Assembly (NCBI GenBank): GCA_007693385.1
Contig: REDR01000043.1
Span: 124,001-188,000, forward strand
Length of the DNA stretch: 64,000 nucleotides
Direction of reading: 5' to 3'
From: Anaerolineaceae bacterium
GTDB taxonomy: Bacteria; Chloroflexota; Anaerolineae; Aggregatilineales; Phototrophicaceae
The notes under the pieces are model-generated. The model was given only the letters and a program-made list of their open reading frames with translations, was not told the DNA's origin and made no database searches. Made by a program: the position numbers and the translations under genes. Shown here one piece after another: positions 11,057 through 20,197 of the stretch (positions are counted from its first letter, which is position 1; each line of letters opens with the position of its first letter).

Positions 11057-11656
11057 ATGCCCGCACAGATTGAGAACGAAGTCAAGCTATATGTGCCCGA
11101 TCTAGGCGTGGTGGAGGCCGCTCTGTTGCGTCTGGGCGCGGAGTTGGCCGCGCCGCGTGTTTTGGAGCGCAATCAGCGTTTTGAGGATAACACGCGCTCG
11201 CTGAACGTGCGCGGGGTGGTGTTGCGTCTGCGGCAAGATAGCCGCGCCCGCCTGACATACAAAGAGCCGTGTACATGGACGCATGACGGCATCGGCGCAC
11301 AGTTCGAGGCCGAGATCGAAGTGGATGACTTCGGCACGACGGAGTTAATCCTCAAGCGGCTGGGCTTCGTGCCGTCCGTGCTGTACGAGAAATACCGCAC
11401 GACTTATCACTACAACGGCGCGGAAATCATGCTGGACGAAATGCCGTATGGTCATTTTGTCGAGATCGAAGGTGAATCCGACGTGATCCGGCAGATCATC
11501 GCCGAGTTAGGTCTGGATGATGCGCCGCGCCTGACGGTGAACTACATCACGCTGTTTCAGCGCGTGAAGGCGGCGCTCAATCTGCCTTTCGATGAACTAA
11601 CGTTTGACGCCTTCAAGCGGATCACCGTCCCGCCGGACGCCATCACGGGGGGCTGA
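11057..11656 (+). CDS. CYTH domain protein (CyaB-like adenylyl cyclase / thiamine triphosphatase fold)
   Basis: A 199-residue member of the CYTH superfamily, beta-tunnel enzymes that bind triphosphate compounds with Mg or Mn. The hallmark ExExK is ENEVK near the N-terminus. Basic and acidic residues that line the tunnel follow: RFEDN, VLRLRQDSRARLTYKEP, AEIEVDD, LDEMPYGHFVEIEGESDVI. The GFVPSVLYEKYRTTY segment is typical of the CyaB/class IV cyclase subgroup. The open frame extends upstream to 10964, but the ATG at 11057, eight bases after the previous stop, fits both operon spacing and family length. Activity (cyclase, triphosphatase or polyphosphatase) cannot be told from the sequence. Its place inside an acyl-CoA operon is odd. 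Confidence 0.82.
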   Translation: MPAQIENEVKLYVPDLGVVEAALLRLGAELAAPRVLERNQRFEDNTRSLNVRGVVLRLRQDSRARLTYKEPCTWTHDGIGAQFEAEIEVDDFGTTELILKRLGFVPSVLYEKYRTTYHYNGAEIMLDEMPYGHFVEIEGESDVIRQIIAELGLDDAPRLTVNYITLFQRVKAALNLPFDELTFDAFKRITVPPDAITGG

Positions 11657-12030
11657 TGCGTCCGGTATTGGTCGGCTTACTGCTTTTACAACTGGGCGGC
11701 GTGGTGCAATTGGTCAACACGCCGTCACAGATCAACCCTGTTTTCCCGATTCCATTACAATTGACCATCACATTTGGATGGATAGCATTATTCATGCTGG
11801 CCGTCTTGCGTTATGGTGAATATAAATCCCGTGCCCAATGGCTGGTGTGCGGGTTTATATTGTATAGCACCCTCCGCCTGTTGTTTTTTGCGCAGGCTGA
11901 TTATGATCGGGTGCGTGCGCCGTTTCTAATACTGGTGAGCGCGATCATCGTCGGCCTAATGTTTTTTACGGTTCTCTATAAAATGCGGAAAGTGCATCAA
12001 AATAAGGAGATTTTTGAGAATGACGGATAA
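11656..12030 (+). CDS. Small integral membrane protein, four predicted helices
   Basis: A 124-residue hydrophobic protein with helices at about residues 4-22, 34-52, 62-80 and 88-108 and a charged cytoplasmic-looking tail ([16 protein letters not shown]). Its ATG overlaps the TGA of the CYTH gene (TGATG), and its 3' end overlaps the start of the carboxyltransferase gene by 11 bases, so it is locked inside the operon. I do not recognise a family. Loop residues show no cofactor-binding motif. Confidence 0.65.
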   Translation: MRPVLVGLLLLQLGGVVQLVNTPSQINPVFPIPLQLTITFGWIALFMLAVLRYGEYKSRAQWLVCGFILYSTLRLLFFAQADYDRVRAPFLILVSAIIVGLMFFTVLYKMRKVHQNKEIFENDG

Positions 12031-13570
12031 TGCAAAAATAACCGAACTGCGTGAACGTCGCGCCGAAAGCCACGCTGGTGGCGGGGCGGCGCGTGTGCAA
12101 GCTCAGAGGGATAAAGGTCGCAATACCGCTTACGAGCGGCTGGACATCCTGCTTGATCCGGGTAGCTTCCGGGAGGTTGATGCTTTTGTCGAGCATCGCT
12201 CCACGAATTTTGGACTGGATAAAAAGAAGTTTCCCGGCGATAGCATTGTCACCGGCTGGGGGACGATTGATGGCCGGTTGGTGTATGTTTATTCGCAAGA
12301 TTTCACCGTGCTAGGCGGTAGCTTGAGCGAAGCCCACGCCCAGAAGATCATCAAGATCATGGATATGGCGATGAAGGTCGGTGCGCCGGTCATCGGCTTG
12401 AACGATAGCGGCGGCGCACGGATTCAAGAAGGTGTGGAGAGTCTGGCCGGTTACGCGGAAATCTTCCTCAAGAATACGCTGGCGAGTGGTGTTGTGCCGC
12501 AAATCAGCGTGATTATGGGGCCGTGTGCGGGTGGCGCGGTCTACAGTCCGGCGCTGACCGACTTCACCGTGATGGTGCAAAATACCAGCTATATGTTCAT
12601 CACCGGGCCGAATGTGGTCAAGCAAGTGTTGAACGAAGATGTCACTTTTGAAGATTTAGGCGGTGCGAACGTCCACGCGAGCAAGAGCGGCGTGGCGCAT
12701 TTCGCCGCCGAGGACGAAGCACAAGCCCTGTTGATGGTGCGCGAGTTGCTGGGCTATCTGCCACAGAACAACATGGAAGATGCGCCCTTCATCGCCACCA
12801 CTGACGACACCCTCCGCGCTGATCCGGCGCTGGATACGATGGTGCCGGAAGACCCCAACAAGCCGTATGACATCAAAGATGTTGTCGAGAAGATCGTCGA
12901 TGATGGCATCTTCTTTGAAGTGCATGAGAACTTCGCGGCGAATATCGTGTGTGGTTATGCGCGTCTGGGTGGGCACAGCGTCGGCATCGTGGCGAACCAG
13001 CCGATGGTGTTGGCCGGTGTGCTGGATATTGACGCCAGCGCGAAGGCGGCACGTTTCATCCGTACCTGCGACTCCTTCAATATTCCGATCATCACGTTTG
13101 TTGATGTGCCCGGCTACCTGCCCGGCAAGGATCAAGAGCATAACGGCATCATCACATCCGGCGCTAAACTGCTGTATGCCTACTGCGAGGCGACTGTACC
13201 CAAGTTGACTGTCACCACGCGCAAATCATACGGCGGCGCGTACTGCGTGATGAGCAGTAAGCACATTCGCGGCGACCTCAATCTGGCGTGGCCGACTGCT
13301 GAAATCGCGGTGATGGGGCCGGAAGGCGCAGTAGAGATTATCTATCGCCGCGAGATCGAAAGCGCGGATGATCCCGTCGCCAGAAAGAAAGAACTGGCGG
13401 ACGAATACCGCGAGAAATTCGCAACGCCCTATATCGCCGCTTCGCGCGGGTTTGTAGACGACATCATCGAGCCGCGTGACACCCGTGCTCGCTTGATTAA
13501 CGCGCTGGAAGTGTTCCAGAACAAGCGCGATACCAACCCGCCGAAGAAACACGGCAACATTCCGCTTTAA
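12020..13570 (+). CDS. pccB: Acyl-CoA carboxylase carboxyltransferase (propionyl-CoA carboxylase beta type)
   Basis: A 516-residue carboxyltransferase that moves CO2 from carboxybiotin to an acyl-CoA. It contains both crotonase-like halves: the first with [14 protein letters not shown] and the oxyanion-hole glycines in [14 protein letters not shown], the second with [33 protein letters not shown] and [18 protein letters not shown]. Overall the pattern fits PCC/AccD5 enzymes, and mce nearby favours propionyl-CoA. At the position known to steer acetyl versus propionyl choice (Asp422 in Streptomyces PccB, Ile in its AccB) this protein has Cys409. The ATG at 12020 follows AAGGAGA by 9 bases and is preferred over a TTG six bases upstream. 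Biotin carboxylase and carrier genes follow directly. Confidence 0.92.
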   Translation: MTDNAKITELRERRAESHAGGGAARVQAQRDKGRNTAYERLDILLDPGSFREVDAFVEHRSTNFGLDKKKFPGDSIVTGWGTIDGRLVYVYSQDFTVLGGSLSEAHAQKIIKIMDMAMKVGAPVIGLNDSGGARIQEGVESLAGYAEIFLKNTLASGVVPQISVIMGPCAGGAVYSPALTDFTVMVQNTSYMFITGPNVVKQVLNEDVTFEDLGGANVHASKSGVAHFAAEDEAQALLMVRELLGYLPQNNMEDAPFIATTDDTLRADPALDTMVPEDPNKPYDIKDVVEKIVDDGIFFEVHENFAANIVCGYARLGGHSVGIVANQPMVLAGVLDIDASAKAARFIRTCDSFNIPIITFVDVPGYLPGKDQEHNGIITSGAKLLYAYCEATVPKLTVTTRKSYGGAYCVMSSKHIRGDLNLAWPTAEIAVMGPEGAVEIIYRREIESADDPVARKKELADEYREKFATPYIAASRGFVDDIIEPRDTRARLINALEVFQNKRDTNPPKKHGNIPL

Positions 13571-13581
13571 AGGGGGGACAG

Positions 13582-15102
13582 ATGCCAGACACAGTTAGAA
13601 TCAATAAACTACTGATCGCCAATCGTGGCGAGATTGCGGTGCGTGTGTTGCGGGCTTGCCGCGATCTGGGTATCCCGACAGTTGCGGTATACTCCGACGC
13701 AGACCGCAAGGCGCTCCATGTGCGCTATGCCGACGAAGCCGTTTATATCGGCGGTTCACGTCCGGCGGAGAGCTATCTACGCAAAGACGTTATCATTCAG
13801 GCCGCCAAGCAGACCGGCGCGGATGCGATCCATCCGGGTTACGGCTTTTTGGCGGAAAATGCCGACTTTGCTCAGCAGGTTATCGACGAGGGGCTGGTGT
13901 GGGTTGGTCCGTCGCCGCGTGCGATTGCGGTGATGGGTGACAAACAGCAGGCGCGTACCGCCGTGACCGCGAACGGCGTGCCGTTGATCCCGGGCACGCC
14001 CGCCGGATTACTGGATGATGACCTGATCGCGGCGGCCTACGAAATCGGCTTTCCGGTACTCATCAAAGCGGTAGCCGGTGGCGGCGGTAAGGGGATGCGT
14101 GCGGTGCATGATCCGAAAGACTTCGCCGAGTCACTGGCGACGGCACGCCGCGAGGCGGAAAGCGCGTTCGGCAATGGCGATGTTTACGTCGAGAAGTTGC
14201 TGGTCGGGGCACGCCATATCGAGTTTCAGATATTGGCCGACATGCACGGCAACACCATTCATCTAGGCGAGCGTGAATGTAGCATTCAGCGCCGCCACCA
14301 GAAGCTAGTCGAAGAAGCGCCCAGCCCGTTCGTTGATGATGAACTGCGGCGCAAGATGGGCGAAATGGCGATTGCGGCGGCGCGTTCTGTCGATTACGTC
14401 AACGCCGGCACGATTGAGTGCATGGTCGATAAAGACAAGAATTACTACTTCCTCGAGATGAACACGCGCCTACAGGTCGAGCATCCGGTTACGGAACTTG
14501 TCACCGGCGTGGACATCGTGAAGGAGCAAATCCGCATTGCGCGTGGTCGTCCGATGACGCCGCAAGAGAACGTCATGAAGCCGCGTGGCTGGGCGATTGA
14601 GTGCCGCATCAATGCCGAAGACCCATATGCTAACTTCATGCCGTCTACCGGCAAGATCAACACCATGATTACCCCGTCGGGTCCCGGTGTGCGCGTCGAT
14701 AGTGGCGTGTATGCTGGCTCGGAGATCACGCCGTATTATGACAGCATGATCGCCAAGCTCATCACATGGGGCGAGACACGCTCGGAGGCGATGTTGCGGA
14801 TGCGGCGGGCGCTGGCCGAATATACCATCATGGGCTTGAAGCACAATATCCCATTCCACATCAACCTGATGAACAGCTTCAGCTTTATCGCTGGACAGGT
14901 GGACACCAACTTCGTCGAGACGCGCTTCAGCATGGACACCTACGAAGACCCGCCAACGTCGCAAGACCTTGAGACGGCGGTCATCGCCGCGACGCTGTAC
15001 GCGCACCGCAAGCGCCAACTGGCGTCGCAGGTGGTCGGGCCGCGTCAACGTGATGCCAGCAATTGGAAATGGATTAGCCGTTGGGAAAGGATGCGAAAAT
15101 GA
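13582..15102 (+). CDS. accC: Acyl-CoA carboxylase, biotin carboxylase subunit
   Basis: A 506-residue ATP-grasp enzyme that carboxylates biotin with bicarbonate and ATP. The N-terminal domain opens with LLIANRGEIAVRVLRACRDLG. The ATP-grasp glycine loop is AVAGGGGKGMRAV. The catalytic region shows GERECSIQRRHQKLVEEAPSP, FLEMNTRLQVEHPVTE (metal-binding Glu-Met-Asn and Arg) and GWAIECRINAEDP. The last 55 residues after the domain are specific to this subgroup. The carrier is a separate gene whose ATG overlaps this stop, so this is a split two-plus-one carboxylase rather than a fused alpha subunit. It begins 11 bases after the carboxyltransferase gene with a G-rich Shine-Dalgarno. Confidence 0.94.
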   Translation: MPDTVRINKLLIANRGEIAVRVLRACRDLGIPTVAVYSDADRKALHVRYADEAVYIGGSRPAESYLRKDVIIQAAKQTGADAIHPGYGFLAENADFAQQVIDEGLVWVGPSPRAIAVMGDKQQARTAVTANGVPLIPGTPAGLLDDDLIAAAYEIGFPVLIKAVAGGGGKGMRAVHDPKDFAESLATARREAESAFGNGDVYVEKLLVGARHIEFQILADMHGNTIHLGERECSIQRRHQKLVEEAPSPFVDDELRRKMGEMAIAAARSVDYVNAGTIECMVDKDKNYYFLEMNTRLQVEHPVTELVTGVDIVKEQIRIARGRPMTPQENVMKPRGWAIECRINAEDPYANFMPSTGKINTMITPSGPGVRVDSGVYAGSEITPYYDSMIAKLITWGETRSEAMLRMRRALAEYTIMGLKHNIPFHINLMNSFSFIAGQVDTNFVETRFSMDTYEDPPTSQDLETAVIAATLYAHRKRQLASQVVGPRQRDASNWKWISRWERMRK

Positions 15103-15599
15103 AATATGTGACGATACTCGACGGTGAAAGCTATGAAGTTGAAATCGACAAAGACGGTAAGATCACCGTCAACGGCGAAGGCCGCGATGTGGACTTTCTG
15201 GCGCTGAGTCCGTCGTTGTACTCTATCATCAGCGATAATCGCTCGGTGCAGTTGGTGATTGACGACGCCGACGGCACGGTTGAAGTGCTGATGAAAGGCC
15301 GCATGTACGAGACGCAAGTGCTGGATGAACGCGCCTTGATGATGGCGCAGAGGCGCGGCGGGCTGGGCAGTAGCTCCGGCGACGTGCAAGCGCCGATGCC
15401 CGGACTGGTGGTTGCCGTGCCGGTGAATGTCGGTGATGCTGTCGAGAAGGGGCAGACCGTCGTCGTGCTGGAATCGATGAAGATGCAGAACGAGCTAAAA
15501 TCGCCGATTGATGGCGTCGTGCAAACCGTGACGGCCAGCGCCGGTCAGAGTGTGAACAAGAATGACCTGCTGGTGACGGTGACGCCACCGGAAGAATAA
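15099..15599 (+). CDS. Biotin carboxyl carrier protein of acyl-CoA carboxylase
   Basis: A 166-residue biotin carrier. Residues 1-90 are an N-terminal beta-rich part (KYVTILDGESYEVEIDKDG) with a short linker. Residues 95-166 are a biotinyl domain: APMPGLVVAVPVNVGD, then ESMKM with Lys128 as the biotinylated residue, and SPIDGVVQTV. The N-terminal part resembles the BT-linker region of fused PCC alpha subunits, which holds the two enzymes together; that is inference. The start was moved from an upstream TTG to the ATG at 15099, which overlaps the biotin carboxylase stop (ATGA) and has AAGGA 7 bases upstream. It is the last gene of the operon and is followed by a strong terminator. Confidence 0.9.
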   Translation: MKYVTILDGESYEVEIDKDGKITVNGEGRDVDFLALSPSLYSIISDNRSVQLVIDDADGTVEVLMKGRMYETQVLDERALMMAQRRGGLGSSSGDVQAPMPGLVVAVPVNVGDAVEKGQTVVVLESMKMQNELKSPIDGVVQTVTASAGQSVNKNDLLVTVTPPEE

Positions 15600-15631
15600 C
15601 CGGCACCAGTAGCTTTTTACTACGCAAGCCG

Positions 15632-15679
15632 ACACCGCAGGGCAGTCGATGATGGCTGTACCCTGCGGTGTTTTGTTTT
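15632..15679 (+). terminator. Rho-independent terminator of the acyl-CoA carboxylase operon
   Basis: ACACCGCAGGG (15632-15642) and CCCTGCGGTGT (15661-15671) form a perfect 11-bp stem, followed by TTTGTTTT. Confidence 0.9.
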
Positions 15680-15715
15680 CTGGCCGGAACAAGAACTTAT
15701 ATTGTGAACTTTTGT

Positions 15716-15745
15716 TTGACAAAAGGCGCTCTTGTGCCCTAGAAT
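15716..15745 (+). promoter_or_regulatory. Sigma70-type promoter of gyrA
   Basis: A perfect TTGACA -35 (15716-15721) and TAGAAT -10 (15740-15745) are spaced by 18 bases. The -10 ends 46 bases before the gyrA ATG. Confidence 0.75.
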
Positions 15746-15791
15746 GTGCGCTATGTTGCCCGCATGGAAAGCGCTGAAGGAAAAATAACGT

Positions 15792-18260
15792 ATGACGGCT
15801 GACATTCAACAGGTCAATATTGAACGGGAAATGCGCGACGCCTATCTGGATTACGCGATGAGCGTTATCGTGAGCCGCGCTCTACCCGATGCCCGCGACG
15901 GACTCAAGCCGGTGCATCGTCGTATTCTGTACGCGATGTACGATATGGGCTTGCGTGCGGATACGCCGCACCGCAAAAGTGCGCGTATCGTCGGTGAGGT
16001 GCTGGGTAAATATCATCCGCATGGTGATATGGCGGTTTATGAGTCGATGGTTCGTATGGCGCAGGATTTTTCCATGCGTTATTTGCTGGTAGAGGGGCAG
16101 GGCAATTTCGGCAGTATTGACGGCGATAGCGCGGCGGCCATGCGTTACACCGAAGCCCGCATGGGCGATTTAGGCGAGGAATTGCTGGTAGACATCACCA
16201 AGCAGACCGTCGATTTTGCGGAGAACTTCGACGGTAGTCTGCAAGAGCCGACGGTGCTTCCGGCCAGCATCCCGAACCTGCTGGTTAACGGCGCGTCCGG
16301 TATCGCGGTGGGCATGTCTACCAATATCCCGCCGCACAACCTGACCGAAGTGGTCAACGCGCTGGGCTACATGCTGGAAAACTGGGATGACCATGCCGAC
16401 ATCACCGTACAGGATTTGATGACGTTCATCAAAGGGCCGGATTTCCCGACGGGCGGCATCGTCTACCGCCACAGCGACGGCGGCGAAGAAGAAGATACGC
16501 TCGTCACCGCTTACGCTACCGGACAGGGTAAGCTGGTCGTGCGGGCGAAAGCCCATGTCGAGAGCATGGGGCGCGGCAAATCAAGCATCATCGTCAGCGA
16601 ACTGCCGTATCAGGTCAACAAGACAACGCTGGTCGAGCGCATCGCCAAGCTGGTACATGACGGCAAGCTGGAAGGGCTGTCTGATCTGCGTGATGAGAGT
16701 GACCGCAACGGGATGCGATTGGTCATTGAACTTCAGCGCGGCGTCAATCCGGCGGACATCATGCCCAAGTTATTCAAGCTGACGCCGATGCAAGATACTT
16801 TCAGCATCCGGATGCTGGCGCTGGTCGATAATCAGCCGCGTTTGTTGTCGTTGAAGCAGGCGCTCAAGGTGTATCTCGATCACCGGCTAGAGATTGTGCG
16901 CCGCCGCAGTGAATACGATCTGCGCCGCGCTCAGGAACGCGCTCACATTCTGGCCGGTCTGCTGAAGGCGCTAGACGATCTCGACGCGGTAATTGAGATT
17001 ATCCGCCGTTCGCAGACGGTAGAGACCGCCCGCAATAACCTGATGAAAAAATTGAGCATCACCGAAATACAGGCACAGGCCATTCTCGATATGCAATTGC
17101 GCCGTCTGGCTTCGTTGGAGCGCCGCAAGATCAAAGATGAGCATGACGAAAAGGTGAAGCTCATCCGCTATCTGGAAGGCTTGCTCGGTAGTCCGGTGGA
17201 GATGCGCTCGGTGGTGGCTGAAGAATTGGACTCGGTGCGTTCCGCCTATGAGGATTCGCGGCGCACGATCATCGTCGATAGCATGGCGGGCAATGGCGAG
17301 GAGCAGAGCCTGTTATTGCCGGATGAAACCGCGTGGATCACCATGACGATCAACGGCAGGCTGTCGCGCTCCGAGCAAGAAGCGCCGCCCAAAGTGACCA
17401 CAGCCACCAAAGAGCCGCCGCGATTCATCATGCAGGGTTCAACGACGCAAACGGTCTATTTATTCACGTCTGACGGGCGCTGTGCCACGATCCCCGCGCA
17501 ACAATTGAGCCGCGTGGACGATTTCGAGCGCGGCACGCCGTTCAGTGATCTGTGCGGTCTGTCGTCGTCCGATGAGATCGTCGCTATGTTGAGTTTGCCG
17601 CCGGTGGAACACGGCTATCTGTTGTTCGCCACCGCCGCCGGACAGGTCAAGCGCATCCGTATGGAGGACTTGCCCGGCATGAGTTCGAGGCCGTTCGTGG
17701 TGATGAAAGTCAGCGATGATGACCAGATCATCAACGTGTTGACCACCGACGGCCAGCGCGACATCTTGCTGACCACCAACGAAGCGCAGAGTATCCGCTT
17801 CAAAGAGGACGACGTGCGCCCTACTGGATTAGCGGCGGGCGGGATACGCGGCGTCAAGCTGGGAAGCCAGCGCGGGCGCGTGGTCGGCGTGAACATCATT
17901 GATGCTAACGGCTACGTGTGGGCGATCACCGATGACGGCATCGCCAAAATTTCGCCCGTCGCGGATTATCCGGTGCAGGGTCGCGCCGGTGGGGGAGTCA
18001 TCGCCATGCGTCTGCCGACGACAAGCCGCGAAGTGGTGGCGACGGCGGTGGGGAAGTCAAGCGAGATGATTATCGTGCTATCCAACAAGGGCAAGCCGAA
18101 ATATATGAGCATCGGCCTCGCGGAAGAGATCAAGCGCGGGCGGGCGGGCGGTAAGGATGTTTTCGCCATGTCGCGCAAGGGCGAAGAGGTATCGGCGGTG
18201 GTCATGTATCAGCCACTCTATCAGCCGCCTGACGGATTGCCCGCCGACGACGCCGACTAG
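15792..18260 (+). CDS. gyrA: DNA gyrase subunit A (type IIA topoisomerase A subunit)
   Basis: An 822-residue type II topoisomerase A subunit. The breakage-reunion domain is clear: [19 protein letters not shown], the catalytic Tyr119 in [10 protein letters not shown], and the [25 protein letters not shown] segment. The C-terminal 300 residues form degenerate beta-pinwheel repeats. Two points are unusual. In the quinolone-contact helix the residue equal to E. coli Ser83 is Met80 ([10 protein letters not shown]) and Asp87 is Glu84. The canonical GyrA box QRRGGxG expected at the first blade is not visible; the nearest match is KRGRAGGKD in the last blade. The gene could therefore act as gyrase with a shifted box or more like topoisomerase IV. 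It ends tail-to-tail with queG. Confidence 0.9.
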   Translation: MTADIQQVNIEREMRDAYLDYAMSVIVSRALPDARDGLKPVHRRILYAMYDMGLRADTPHRKSARIVGEVLGKYHPHGDMAVYESMVRMAQDFSMRYLLVEGQGNFGSIDGDSAAAMRYTEARMGDLGEELLVDITKQTVDFAENFDGSLQEPTVLPASIPNLLVNGASGIAVGMSTNIPPHNLTEVVNALGYMLENWDDHADITVQDLMTFIKGPDFPTGGIVYRHSDGGEEEDTLVTAYATGQGKLVVRAKAHVESMGRGKSSIIVSELPYQVNKTTLVERIAKLVHDGKLEGLSDLRDESDRNGMRLVIELQRGVNPADIMPKLFKLTPMQDTFSIRMLALVDNQPRLLSLKQALKVYLDHRLEIVRRRSEYDLRRAQERAHILAGLLKALDDLDAVIEIIRRSQTVETARNNLMKKLSITEIQAQAILDMQLRRLASLERRKIKDEHDEKVKLIRYLEGLLGSPVEMRSVVAEELDSVRSAYEDSRRTIIVDSMAGNGEEQSLLLPDETAWITMTINGRLSRSEQEAPPKVTTATKEPPRFIMQGSTTQTVYLFTSDGRCATIPAQQLSRVDDFERGTPFSDLCGLSSSDEIVAMLSLPPVEHGYLLFATAAGQVKRIRMEDLPGMSSRPFVVMKVSDDDQIINVLTTDGQRDILLTTNEAQSIRFKEDDVRPTGLAAGGIRGVKLGSQRGRVVGVNIIDANGYVWAITDDGIAKISPVADYPVQGRAGGGVIAMRLPTTSREVVATAVGKSSEMIIVLSNKGKPKYMSIGLAEEIKRGRAGGKDVFAMSRKGEEVSAVVMYQPLYQPPDGLPADDAD

Positions 18261-19393
18261 ATGGTATCGAGCGCGGCGTATTCGTCCAGCACGCCCGCGT
18301 CTGTCTCGCCCTGAATGCGCGGGTCGATCAGTCCCCGCGCCCGTTCCGCGCCTGTGATGCGGCCAATCGCCCAGATCGCATGGCCGCGCACCAGATCGGA
18401 CGGGTCGCGTAGCAGATCAAGAAGCGCGGGGAGCGCGGCGGGATCGCCCCAGTTACCGGCGGCTACGCACGCATTACGCACCAGACGCGGGCGCTTGAGT
18501 CGCGCTAGCGGTGTGTCGCTGAAGCGAGCTTTGAATCCGGCATCGTCCATCCGTAATAGATCGAGCAGGCGCGGCGCGGCGCGATCTACATGCGGCGGAC
18601 GGAAGGCCGGTTCATCGCTGGTCACCGTGAAGCGCGTCCACGGGCATACATCCTGACAGACATCACAGCCGAAAATCCAATTGCCCATCAACCGGCGCAG
18701 GTCGCGCTGGATAACGCCTTTATTCTCGATGGTCAGGTAGCTGATGCACCGCCGCGCATCCAGCACATACGGACGTGGGAAGGCATCCGTCGGGCAGGCG
18801 ACCAGACAGCGCGTACACGTCCCGCACAGGCTGGGCTTCTCCGGTGTGTCGTAATCGTCGAATTCCAGATTGAGCAGAATCTCACCGAGAAAGAAATAAC
18901 TGCCGCGTCGCCGGTTAATCAACATAGTGTTCTTGCCGATGAACCCCATACCGGCCTGTTGCGCGTGGGCGCGTTCCAGTATCGCGCCGGTATCCACATA
19001 AACGCGGTGATGCAGTTCGCCCGCCTGCGCTTGAATCCAGTCGGCCAGCGCCTCCAACCGTTCGGCGATCACGTCATGATAATCCGCCCCCCACGCATAG
19101 CTGGCGATTCGCCCCCGCGCCGGATCGCTCAGTGTGGATTCGGGCACGGCATCCACGCGATAGTCACATCCGACGAGTAACATCGAGCGCACATCCGGCA
19201 TGATGACGCGCAGATCAGCCCGCCGCGCCTGCCGGTCTGGGCGTGCCATGTAACCCATCTTGCCGTGCATCTCCGCTTCGATCCACGCGAAATAATGCTG
19301 AAGGGTGGGGGCGGGTTCGGCGTGGATTAATCCGGCGATGTTGAAGCCGAGTTCGCGGGCTTTTTCTCGAATGGCCTGTCGATTTAATGTCAA
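18257..19393 (-). CDS. queG: Epoxyqueuosine reductase
   Basis: A 378-residue cobalamin- and iron-sulfur-dependent enzyme that reduces epoxyqueuosine to queuosine at tRNA position 34, the last step of queuosine synthesis. It has the N-terminal cobalamin-binding region ([36 protein letters not shown]), two 4Fe-4S motifs ([16 protein letters not shown] and [13 protein letters not shown]), and a C-terminal HEAT-like repeat ([23 protein letters not shown]). It starts with TTG; a G-rich Shine-Dalgarno (AGGGGGA) 6 bases upstream supports this. Its TAG and the TAG of gyrA share the same four bases CTAG. A homologue of the queuosine mannosyltransferase is encoded at 28640-29743. Confidence 0.95.
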   Translation of the reverse strand: MTLNRQAIREKARELGFNIAGLIHAEPAPTLQHYFAWIEAEMHGKMGYMARPDRQARRADLRVIMPDVRSMLLVGCDYRVDAVPESTLSDPARGRIASYAWGADYHDVIAERLEALADWIQAQAGELHHRVYVDTGAILERAHAQQAGMGFIGKNTMLINRRRGSYFFLGEILLNLEFDDYDTPEKPSLCGTCTRCLVACPTDAFPRPYVLDARRCISYLTIENKGVIQRDLRRLMGNWIFGCDVCQDVCPWTRFTVTSDEPAFRPPHVDRAAPRLLDLLRMDDAGFKARFSDTPLARLKRPRLVRNACVAAGNWGDPAALPALLDLLRDPSDLVRGHAIWAIGRITGAERARGLIDPRIQGETDAGVLDEYAALDTI

Positions 19394-19397
19394 GTTG

Positions 19398-19426
19398 TTG
19401 TCCCCCTAATGTTTGTTTGTTACAAT
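19398..19426 (+). promoter_or_regulatory. Probable promoter of the SCO1-like gene
   Basis: TTGTCC (19398-19403) and TACAAT (19421-19426) are 17 bases apart, 37 bases before the ATG at 19464. The -35 lies over the ribosome binding region of divergent queG. Confidence 0.55.
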
Positions 19427-19463
19427 CCTCACTAATGCAGTCATCACCCTAACGAGGTTAATC

Positions 19464-20183
19464 ATGGACGAAAAACGCAATCCTGCCATCATTGGCGCGG
19501 GCTTTTTCATCGCTTTTTTGGCACTTGCCTTCGGCATTTATACGATATTGGACGCGATTGACGACAGTCGCGCTACACAGCAGGCGGAAGATCAGGCCGA
19601 AGTCGTGACGGCTGATGACGATGACGCCGCCGATCCACCGGCGATTGATCCGCCGTCCGCCAGTCCGGGCCGCAACATCATTAACCCGCCGGAAGCGATC
19701 ACCGAATTCACGTTTGTCGCGCAGACCGGCGAGCCGCTCAGCCTCAGCGATCTAAGCGGGCGCTATGTTCTGCTGGCGTTCGGCTATACGCATTGCCCCG
19801 ACGTGTGTCCGGCGACCTTGCTGGAATTCCGGCAAATCAAGCGTCAACTCGGCGATCTGGCCGATGATGTGGCGTTCGTGTTCGTCAGCGTAGACCCGGA
19901 GCGCGACACGCCGGAGTTACTGGCGCGTTACATGGCACGCTACGACCCGGACTTCATCGGCTTGAGCGGTGATGAAGAAGGCTTGCAGACTATCGCGCCG
20001 CAGTTCGGCCTATTCTGGGACATCCGCGAAGACACCAGCAGTCGCGCCGGTTACATCGTCGATCACACCGCGTCGCGTTACCTGCTGGATACACAGGGAC
20101 AATTGATCCGTGTTTATTCGTTTACCACAGACCCGCGAGTGATCGAAGACGACATCCGCGATCTGATCACGCCTGCCATGTAA
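19464..20183 (+). CDS. SCO1/SenC family copper chaperone
   Basis: A 239-residue membrane-anchored thioredoxin-fold protein used to insert copper into cytochrome c oxidase (CuA site). A single N-terminal helix (residues 9-28) anchors it, with an acidic linker (residues 46-66). The fold begins at FTFVAQTGEPLSLSDLSGRYVLLAFGYTHCPDVCP. The copper ligands are Cys111 and Cys115 in CPDVC and His201 in VDHTAS, all present. The start was moved from an upstream codon to the ATG at 19464, which has GAGG 6 bases upstream. No oxidase genes are adjacent. Its presence implies aerobic respiration with a haem-copper oxidase. Confidence 0.92.
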   Translation: MDEKRNPAIIGAGFFIAFLALAFGIYTILDAIDDSRATQQAEDQAEVVTADDDDAADPPAIDPPSASPGRNIINPPEAITEFTFVAQTGEPLSLSDLSGRYVLLAFGYTHCPDVCPATLLEFRQIKRQLGDLADDVAFVFVSVDPERDTPELLARYMARYDPDFIGLSGDEEGLQTIAPQFGLFWDIREDTSSRAGYIVDHTASRYLLDTQGQLIRVYSFTTDPRVIEDDIRDLITPAM

Positions 20184-20197
20184 GCGCACGGATTGAT

